From: an uncultured Armatimonadota bacterium
GTDB taxonomy: Bacteria; Armatimonadota; Fimbriimonadia; Fimbriimonadales; Fimbriimonadaceae
Direction of reading: 5' to 3'
DNA length: 5,037 nucleotides
Assembly: GCA_946478935.1 (NCBI GenBank)
Contig: CAMLEL010000222.1
Location: 1 to 5,037 of the forward strand
Shown piece by piece: positions 1-5,037 of this stretch. The notes beneath the pieces are model-generated. The model ran no database searches and was not told the origin of the DNA. It saw only the letters and a program-made list of their open reading frames with translations. Each line of letters opens with the position of its first letter. Position 1 is the first letter of the stretch. The translations under genes were made by a program, and so were the position numbers.

Positions 1-720
1 CGGCCACAGCCTCCTTCGACGGGCTCCAGTGGACGCGCGCAAGCCAGTGGTCGGAGAAAGGTCACTAAAGGCGCCATCCACGATTGCAGAGCGAGGAGAC
101 GCGATCGCGCACGCGTGCGAGTAAAGCCGCTCGGCGATCATCCGCTTGCACAGAACGTCATAGCGCGTCAGGTAGGAGGCGCCTTGAAACTCAGGGAAGA
201 CCGGGAAGTGAGGGGACCTGTCACGAACCGGACGCCGCGACTTCTCGCAGTCCTCGACCATGATGAGCCACCCAAGGAAAGGACTAGGCTGATCGCCGAA
301 TACACCTTCACGAATGGCCGTCAATAGATCGTGAGCTGTTCCTAGCGCTTCCTCAGTCCGATTGTTGAAGTTGTTTCCGAAGGACGGCCCGACCTGGCTC
401 TTGAGCTCAACGGCCGCCACGAGGGCCCGCCCATCGAAGACGAGTGCGTCCCACAATTTGGTGGGTCGGAAGTAGCCCGGTAGCGTCAGGTTGGGACGAC
501 TCGAAACATGGATGTGGGCGTCGGACAGCCCGTTGTGCCGGACCAACGCTTCCACCATGGCCAAGAAGCCGTCCATATTGCGACCAGCCAAGACACCGGC
601 GCGCTCTCCTCCTTGGCTGGGTTGGCCCTCGATGTTCTCCAGCGCGCTGCTACGCCCGGACCAGAAGTGCTTGATACCCTGTCGAGCCAGCGTTTCGTAA
701 TCGGCTAGATCCAGCCCCAT
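1..720 (-). CDS. XhoI/PaeR7I-family Type II restriction endonuclease (3' end beyond window)
   Basis: This is the nuclease half of a Type II restriction-modification system, predicted to cut unmethylated CTCGAG in invading DNA. I translated it from the ATG at 720; 240 codons are open to the left edge with no stop. The XhoI-family core is clear: [12 protein letters not shown] (residues 80-91), then VELKSQVG (104-111), then [12 protein letters not shown] (114-125), and later [17 protein letters not shown]91, E105 and K107 fit the PD-(D/E)xK metal-binding triad (W-D, then E-x-K). Relatives are about 245 aa, so only a few residues should be missing. The start lies 8 bases after the methyltransferase stop and has an AGGGGG ribosome site, so the two genes should be translated from one transcript. 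The last dozen in-frame residues ([10 protein letters not shown]) do not look like the family and may mark a frameshift. The family assignment is firm; the exact specificity is inferred from homology. Confidence 0.93.
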   Translation of the reverse strand, partial: MGLDLADYETLARQGIKHFWSGRSSALENIEGQPSQGGERAGVLAGRNMDGFLAMVEALVRHNGLSDAHIHVSSRPNLTLPGYFRPTKLWDALVFDGRALVAAVELKSQVGPSFGNNFNNRTEEALGTAHDLLTAIREGVFGDQPSPFLGWLIMVEDCEKSRRPVRDRSPHFPVFPEFQGASYLTRYDVLCKRMIAERLYSHACAIASPRSAIVDGAFSDLSPTTGLRASTGARRRRLWP

Positions 721-723
721 CGT

Positions 724-729
724 TCCCCC
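724..729 (-). promoter_or_regulatory. Ribosome binding site of the endonuclease gene
   Basis: On the minus strand the sequence before the ATG at 720 reads AGGGGGAACG. This is a purine-rich Shine-Dalgarno-like stretch about 3-4 bases from the start codon, and it overlaps the end of the methyltransferase stop codon. It supports 720 as the start and implies translational coupling of M and R. Confidence 0.6.
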
Positions 730-2438
730 TATGCGGACGCTACGATCCCTCGCTCCGATTTGCTCAGTCCATACAAAGCATAAGTCGCTTCATTGGCGAC
801 CCCTCTGTCGCCTGACAGGGCCGCGGCCCGCAGCTCGGCCTTGAGACCATCGGGCACGTCCGACCAGTTCGGCAACCGAATGCGACGCAAATACTGCGCC
901 TGGAAGCGCAGGAAGCCACCCCGCATCGTCGTGGAGTAGGTGCTTACGAATAGGCGTGCAATCCCCGACATCAGCACTGCCTGGAGGGCAAGCAGGTCCC
1001 ACTTTTCTGAGGTGATGAAATAGAGGTTGTGGTGCGGATAAAGCCGCCCTTCCTCAAAGACGATGTGCGCGTCTCCCTTGATATCAGGGATGAGCAGCTT
1101 CGGCGTCTTCGCAAGGTGCAGGTAGATGCGATCAATGGTCCGGAACCAGCGGGCCGGGTTCTTGCGCGCGACATTGCGCGCAAGGATTTCCTTCTTGTGC
1201 TTGGCCAGATAGGCAGCAAGTCGAGGGTAGCTATCAAGGTCGACCACTTGACCATCGGCCTCGAAGGGATTGATAACGCCCATCCCTTGCCATTGAACGT
1301 CGCCTTTCAAGATATCTTGAGTGCGCACTAGGGGAAGTTTCCGGGACGGTTCGACATCCAATGCCTTCATCGGGCCGATGTAGACCTTGTCGTTGCCCGT
1401 CGCCACACCGATGCCAACGTTGCATCCAGCTTCCTGGAGCGTAGGTAGCGTCGCTTCGAGTCGGCGGACGAGCGCCAACCGATCCGGACGATGTAATAGC
1501 CAAGGGCCTGATCCCTTCGCCAGCTCTGGCAACAGCACGACGGAGGACGATGGCGTGGCTTTAGCCGACGTCAGTTCCTGGGCCAAGGCGGCCAAGGCCG
1601 TGGGCTCAACTTCTGGGCGATAAGCAACACGCACTGGACCGGAATTCGACTTCGGACCCGGCCGTTCGATGACCGTAATTGCCGGGTAAGTCATGACCTC
1701 GCTGTGGAAGGCGGGCGTATCGACCATGTCCACGAAGTGGGTCAGGGCGAAGCAATCGGCAATCAGCGCCCGCAGTGGACCGCCATATTTATTCTTTGTC
1801 CAGCGATCTGTGCAGATGAAGCCGAGGCGGCCACCAGGTACCAAGGACTCCAGGCTGCGCTCGAAGAAGGGGATATAAAGGTCCGCGCGGTCGTAGAAGG
1901 TCTTGAACCGCGCGCGGTAGTCGGTCAGCTTGGTTTCTGGGATCAGCTCCTGCCGCACATATGGTGGGTTGCCCACGACGTAATCGAATTTGTGCGGCAG
2001 CTTGGTCGTCAGAAAGTCAGCTCGGCGGATCCATTGGCTGGAGAGCTGTCTGGCGACGCCGATTGGGACGCCTAGGCGTTTGAGTTCAGCAACCACCACG
2101 CCTTGAGCTGTCGAGACACTTTGGGCATCGACTTCGTAGGCGACGAGGGCATCGTCCAAGCCCTTGCCACTTTTGAGGGATCCACCCCGTGCCCGGAAGG
2201 CCCTAATGAGACGGCCGACAATGGGAATCAGGAAATCCCCATGCCCCGCAGCGGGTTCCAGCAGCCGAGTCGCAGCTAGGTCCCGATCTTCGGTGTAACC
2301 GACCAAATCAAGGATGAAGTCAACGACTTCCCGCCGAGTGAATATGGCACCACGCTCTACGGAACGTGCAGTCACGGGCGAGGTATCGTGCGCGTCCCGG
2401 GGTCGGTCGGGCACTTGGCCAGCACTATCAAGGTTCAC
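729..2438 (-). CDS. N6-adenine DNA methyltransferase of a PaeR7I/XhoI-type system (gamma class)
   Basis: It transfers a methyl group from S-adenosylmethionine to adenine in the recognition site (predicted CTCGAG), protecting the host from the adjacent endonuclease. Numbering from the GTG at 2438 (569 aa), motif X is [18 protein letters not shown] (28-45). The SAM-binding motif I is EPAAGHGDF (61-69), YEVD (101-104) fits motif II, and the catalytic motif IV is NPPY (157-160). The order X-I-IV is that of gamma-class enzymes. The C-terminal half carries [15 protein letters not shown] (about 341-355), [11 protein letters not shown] (about 446), [11 protein letters not shown] (about 466) and [15 protein letters not shown] near the end, as in PaeR7I-like target-recognition regions. 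The start is uncertain. The frame is open to an ATG at 2669, but that part overlaps the divergent gene. The GTG at 2438 has GGAG 10 bases upstream and gives a leader of the right size for relatives of about 530 aa. A GTG at 2375 and an ATG at 2534 are alternatives. Confidence 0.93.
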   Translation of the reverse strand: MNLDSAGQVPDRPRDAHDTSPVTARSVERGAIFTRREVVDFILDLVGYTEDRDLAATRLLEPAAGHGDFLIPIVGRLIRAFRARGGSLKSGKGLDDALVAYEVDAQSVSTAQGVVVAELKRLGVPIGVARQLSSQWIRRADFLTTKLPHKFDYVVGNPPYVRQELIPETKLTDYRARFKTFYDRADLYIPFFERSLESLVPGGRLGFICTDRWTKNKYGGPLRALIADCFALTHFVDMVDTPAFHSEVMTYPAITVIERPGPKSNSGPVRVAYRPEVEPTALAALAQELTSAKATPSSSVVLLPELAKGSGPWLLHRPDRLALVRRLEATLPTLQEAGCNVGIGVATGNDKVYIGPMKALDVEPSRKLPLVRTQDILKGDVQWQGMGVINPFEADGQVVDLDSYPRLAAYLAKHKKEILARNVARKNPARWFRTIDRIYLHLAKTPKLLIPDIKGDAHIVFEEGRLYPHHNLYFITSEKWDLLALQAVLMSGIARLFVSTYSTTMRGGFLRFQAQYLRRIRLPNWSDVPDGLKAELRAAALSGDRGVANEATYALYGLSKSERGIVASA

Positions 2439-2460
2439 AAAAGGACGGCTCCGTGGAGTG

Positions 2461-2479
2461 GACTCAGTCACCCTGAGTC
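2461..2479. promoter_or_regulatory. Perfect 7-bp inverted repeat in the divergent spacer, candidate operator
   Basis: GACTCAG (2461-2467), a 5-base spacer TCACC, then CTGAGTC (2473-2479). It lies in the 94-base gap between the methyltransferase start (2438) and the forward gene start (2533), where both promoters should be. The shape suits a dimeric DNA-binding protein. Controller (C) proteins of restriction-modification systems bind GACT/AGTC half-sites, and GACT and AGTC both occur here, but no C gene is visible in the window. No convincing -35/-10 pair could be assigned on either strand. Confidence 0.45.
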
Positions 2480-2520
2480 GCAATAGGAACACTAGCCGGT
2501 CGCATAGAGTAAGACCAGTG

Positions 2521-2525
2521 GGAGG
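2521..2525 (+). promoter_or_regulatory. Shine-Dalgarno site of the forward-strand gene
   Basis: GGAGG ends 7 bases before the ATG at 2533. This is a near-ideal site and decides the start. The same frame is open upstream to an ATG at 2314, but that extension lies antisense to the conserved N-terminal motifs of the methyltransferase and has no support. Confidence 0.75.
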
Positions 2526-2532
2526 ACGGGAC

Positions 2533-3420
2533 ATGAAGGAGCGGGTCGAGTTGTGGAAGCGGGCCTTCGAGGGGGACGACCACGCGGTGCTGCCAACCCT
2601 CGTCCAGTTTGCGTGGGACTTCGCTGCATTCTCCACCGTTGCCGAGCTCACCCGGCTGGCTAGTGACAACGATCGGGGAGGAAAACAACTGAACTCGATG
2701 GTGTTCGACCTCTTGGCCAGGTCCTTTTGGGGTTCGGCGGTTATGGCGATTCGCAGGTTGGTTGACGGCCATTCGATTACTGGGCCACGGGGTGTCTATT
2801 CACTACGTTCGATTACCAACGATGCTCGGAACCATCGCGATCGTCTGACAAGGCGCGTCTTCGTAGAAGACATCTGCGGACAGCCCTATGACTACGCGGA
2901 GATTGAGAGGCGCTATTGGGACTACATCTATGCCCAACCTCCTGGCGTCGTGAATGTGCCTCGGGAGCTCAACTTCACTTCATCCAGAATCATGCACGTG
3001 GAGTTCGACTGGCTGAGCGGAGTCGATGAAACTGATCGGTCCGAGAATGACGTCATCCGTTCGGAGGTGTTCGAAATCTTGGACGCTCGCCTGTCCCGCC
3101 TGGACACGATCGCCGACCATGGAACTATCTACTTCGCCCACGCCGCTACGCGGGAAAGCAGGGAAGGGCGGGGCCTGCAGAACTGGAACCTTCAGGAAGC
3201 CCAAGAGGCATTGCGAGAGCTGGCAAAGGTGGCACAGCTCGTTGGCCACTGGTTCTGCAGCAGCGGGATCGGCGACATCCTTTCGACTCCGCAGTTCGAC
3301 CAGTTCGAATTCCTCGACCGCCCGCTGCTCGTGGGCTCGACGGTGCCGCTGCAAGAGCACTGGGACCGGTTTGCCGCGGAAGTGTCTTCTTGGCCCTACA
3401 TCGAGAACGAGAAGCTCTAG
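2533..3420 (+). CDS. Uncharacterised helical protein, possibly HEPN/AbiU2-like
   Basis: A 295-aa protein of unknown function. It is soluble-looking, rich in charged and aromatic residues, with no signal peptide or membrane segment and a mostly helical appearance. Landmarks are an aromatic N-terminal helix (FAWDFAAF, 26-33), a block [20 protein letters not shown] then IRRLVD (53-78), [11 protein letters not shown] (84-94), and [12 protein letters not shown] (199-210). The pattern of an early RRL-D helix, a SL-R-I helix and a late basic stretch with an A-H pair recalls HEPN-fold AbiU2-type proteins, in which R-x4-6-H residues cut RNA. R189-x6-H196 and H203 are the nearest candidates, but the match is loose and from memory. 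The gene starts 94 bases from the divergent methyltransferase, and its stop overlaps the stop of the convergent gene. Its place between a restriction system and a nuclease-like gene suggests a defence role. The reading frame is secure; the function is not. Confidence 0.8.
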   Translation: MKERVELWKRAFEGDDHAVLPTLVQFAWDFAAFSTVAELTRLASDNDRGGKQLNSMVFDLLARSFWGSAVMAIRRLVDGHSITGPRGVYSLRSITNDARNHRDRLTRRVFVEDICGQPYDYAEIERRYWDYIYAQPPGVVNVPRELNFTSSRIMHVEFDWLSGVDETDRSENDVIRSEVFEILDARLSRLDTIADHGTIYFAHAATRESREGRGLQNWNLQEAQEALRELAKVAQLVGHWFCSSGIGDILSTPQFDQFEFLDRPLLVGSTVPLQEHWDRFAAEVSSWPYIENEKL

Positions 3421-3431
3421 GTCGACCTAGA
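3416..3431. repeat. 16-bp perfect palindrome across convergent stop codons
   Basis: TCTAGGTCGACCTAGA reads the same on both strands. Both TAG stops of the converging genes lie within its first CTAG (3417-3420). As RNA it could form a 6-bp stem with a UCGA loop in either direction. No T-run follows on either side, so an ordinary intrinsic terminator is not shown. The right arm lies in the last codons of the minus-strand gene. Confidence 0.6.
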
Positions 3432-4973
3432 AACGACGCCATCTTCTTGGACGGACTCGTTGCAATAGGCAATCCAAGCCAATCCCTTTTCCCCCTTGAT
3501 CAGACGGAGCTTATCCGGAGTTGGGAGCTCAACTATGTAGTTTTCCAGATCGACCATAACGGGGACGCTCCCCACCTTGCGACCTGCAAATGATAGTTGC
3601 AAGGTGGTCCTCACGTGGAATGTGCGGAGTCTGCTGGCGTCGATCTGTTGCAGGAGATCTGCGTCTAGCACATCGACACCAACCAGCCTGCGTTCCCCCT
3701 TCAATAGCGCGAAGGCGAGTTCGATATCAGCCACATCCTCCGCCGTAAATTGGTAATCTTTGGGCAAGATGAAATCAGAGTCGAGTGCGCGAGCGACTTG
3801 ATGCAACTGGCTAAGGACCGCGGCATAGGGTATCCACGGAAGCAGATTTTCCATGCCCGCTTTTCCCATCGCCAGAATGGCTCGTCCGCCTTCGAAGCGA
3901 AGCTCGATGAAAGCAGCGCTATCTTGAACAAGCTGGTTCGCCCACTGCTTGATCGAACTAAGCTCCTCGAAGTCGGCAATCGGCCGTTCATGGACTAACG
4001 AACGAAATCCAATACTGACGGACGCATGACCGCTGCCATCTTCGATAAATGAAAGTCGCGCGTTCAAATCTATCGCGCTTTCGTAGGCCTGATTAGTGAT
4101 GGCGGCCCCCTTCATTCCGTTGAACCAGTCGGCGGCTACTCGGAGTTCGGGAGCAAATGGAGAGAACTTTGCCCCTGGACGGATCGCCAGATATCCCTTT
4201 CTCGGCTTCGTCTTGAGGGCCAGTCTTCCCTTGCGGTCCTTGTTCGCACCTAGAACGCCAAATAGCGGCGATCCAGTCAGTCGAAACTCTTCCACATCTA
4301 GTTCGGCAGGAAGGCCGAACTCTAGAGCTTCCTTTAGCCGCTGCCCGCCGTCGGTAGAGACGCGCGCGCGAAACTCGAAGTCCAGCGGCACATCCCCTGC
4401 CGCATAGATAGCATGTGTTTCGTGTTCATTCCGAACGCTAGTTCGGACTTGAAGCCGGGTGTCAATCGAGCTCAAATATTCGCTTCTGGCAGCGACAAGT
4501 GCAGCAATCGCTCCAGGCTTTCGTTCGCTCGGCGCAAGGACATCGTCCAAGAAGCACTCAAATGACTCTCGGTCGGCTAAGTTGCTTTTCCTGTCAAGGT
4601 TGACACTGCAGTTGCCATAGCCGGATGCGATGCGATCCTTGTTCGCTTGGCACCAGGATTGGGCATGGACCCAATGGAGCGCGCCATCAGCAGTCGATCG
4701 AACGATGATGACGGGGTGAGGATTGATTAGATAATGGCGTAACCGGCTTTTAGAGACCGGTGCGGAAATTCCTTTCCCCTTTTGCGGTTTCGATGTCCCC
4801 TTGACCTGGACAAGAAATCTAGCGCCGCTATAGCGCTCCCGATCAGGCTCAACATTGAGGTCGTATCCCTCATCGATCGCGTCATGTCCGACGATCCATG
4901 ACCAAGACGTGAAGAGATCTTCGACTGCGAGTTCTGCCCGGCGACCTGTGCGGCGAGTGTCAGAGAAGTTCAT
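3417..4973 (-). CDS. DUF4365 (PD-(D/E)xK nuclease-like) domain protein with unrecognised C-terminal region
   Basis: A 518-aa protein. The N-terminal 110 or so residues fit DUF4365, a branch of the PD-(D/E)xK nuclease superfamily often found near mobile and defence genes. It has TRRTGRRAELAVEDLF (6-21, with E14), DEGYDLNVE (34-42, with D38) and FLVQVKGTSK (53-62, with Q56-x-K58). A strand-rich PVIIVRSTADGALHWV then closes the fold. Glu, Asp and Q-x-K give a plausible complete active site, as in other Q-x-K members, so cleavage of nucleic acid is possible but unproven. Residues from about 130 to 518 alternate beta-rich and helical stretches and match nothing I know; they may sense or bind a partner or substrate. 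There is no signal peptide or membrane segment. I chose the ATG at 4973 because GGGGGG lies just upstream; an in-frame ATG at 4985 would add four residues. Two lines sampled in this gene were 48-50% GC, lower than the restriction operon, which suggests separate origin. Confidence 0.85.
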   Translation of the reverse strand: MNFSDTRRTGRRAELAVEDLFTSWSWIVGHDAIDEGYDLNVEPDRERYSGARFLVQVKGTSKPQKGKGISAPVSKSRLRHYLINPHPVIIVRSTADGALHWVHAQSWCQANKDRIASGYGNCSVNLDRKSNLADRESFECFLDDVLAPSERKPGAIAALVAARSEYLSSIDTRLQVRTSVRNEHETHAIYAAGDVPLDFEFRARVSTDGGQRLKEALEFGLPAELDVEEFRLTGSPLFGVLGANKDRKGRLALKTKPRKGYLAIRPGAKFSPFAPELRVAADWFNGMKGAAITNQAYESAIDLNARLSFIEDGSGHASVSIGFRSLVHERPIADFEELSSIKQWANQLVQDSAAFIELRFEGGRAILAMGKAGMENLLPWIPYAAVLSQLHQVARALDSDFILPKDYQFTAEDVADIELAFALLKGERRLVGVDVLDADLLQQIDASRLRTFHVRTTLQLSFAGRKVGSVPVMVDLENYIVELPTPDKLRLIKGEKGLAWIAYCNESVQEDGVVSRST

Positions 4974-5037
4974 TCGCCCCCCCATCTTGATCCATCCCTA
5001 GCGCCGGATCAGAACCCTTATGGTCGGAGACGTCGAT
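4974..5037 (-). other. Upstream region of the DUF4365 gene, cut by the window edge
   Basis: These 64 bases precede the chosen start. They contain the G-run used as ribosome site and a weak GATCC/GGATC inverted pair (4990-5011). I could not assign a promoter. The region probably carries the promoter or the intergenic junction with the next gene to the right. Confidence 0.3.

Noticed and set aside
101..119. GCGATCGC octamer and the 12-bp palindrome CGCACGCGTGCG
   Set aside because: Both fall in conserved-frame endonuclease codons of a GC-rich gene; single occurrences are best explained by codon use.
115..708. Several forward-strand open frames of 66-76 codons
   Set aside because: They lie antisense to the endonuclease gene, whose family motifs cover the region; no ribosome sites or recognisable products.
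790..2075. Open frames up to 123 codons on both strands inside the methyltransferase gene
   Set aside because: They are shadows of a GC-rich gene with clear motifs in its own frame; the products look like arginine/proline-rich antisense translations.
2314..2532. Upstream extension of the forward gene to an ATG at 2314
   Set aside because: It is antisense to the methyltransferase N-terminus with basic low-information sequence, while the ATG at 2533 has an excellent GGAGG.
2439..2532. Possible gene for a controller (C) protein with the restriction operon
   Set aside because: No open frame with a helix-turn-helix fits in the spacer or elsewhere in the window; only the operator-like dyad is seen.
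3421..3593. Forward open frame running past the convergent stop (part of 3390-3593)
   Set aside because: It is antisense to the C-terminus of the DUF4365 protein and has no ribosome site or recognisable content.
4361..4370. Ten-base alternating CG run
   Set aside because: It encodes Arg-Ala-Arg in the DUF4365 protein and is too short to claim a structural role.

Overview
The window looks like a defence or accessory segment of a bacterial chromosome of moderately high GC. Genes are packed tightly and preceded by Shine-Dalgarno-like sequences, but nothing identifies a genus; the best-known relatives of the restriction-modification pair come from Xanthomonas and Pseudomonas. Hand counts of single 60-base lines gave about 63-65% GC in the methyltransferase gene, 57% in the forward-strand gene and 48-50% in the reverse-strand gene on the right. 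The window therefore appears to be a composite of acquired pieces.

Left part (1-2438, minus strand): a two-gene Type II restriction-modification operon, transcribed right to left. The first gene is a gamma-class N6-adenine DNA methyltransferase of the PaeR7I/XhoI kind. Eight bases after its stop begins the matching XhoI-family endonuclease, which runs off the left edge after 240 codons. The predicted target is CTCGAG. I found no CTCGAG by eye on either strand, although only about one would be expected by chance.

Centre (2439-3420): a short divergent spacer contains a perfect 7-bp inverted repeat, GACTCAG-N5-CTGAGTC, a candidate operator for one or both flanking genes. A forward-strand gene (2533-3420, 295 aa) follows. 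It is a helical protein that I can only place tentatively near HEPN/AbiU2-like abortive-infection proteins.

Right part (3417-4973, minus strand): a 518-aa protein has an N-terminal DUF4365-type PD-(D/E)xK nuclease-like domain and a long C-terminal region that I do not recognise. It converges on the forward gene so closely that the two TAG stop codons share the tetranucleotide CTAG. That CTAG lies inside a 16-bp perfect palindrome.

A working reading is that the M and R genes form a self-contained modification/cleavage module. The two proteins beside it are candidate additional defence factors, linked by position rather than by any demonstrated function. No RNA gene, CRISPR array, transposase, tRNA or phage gene was seen.
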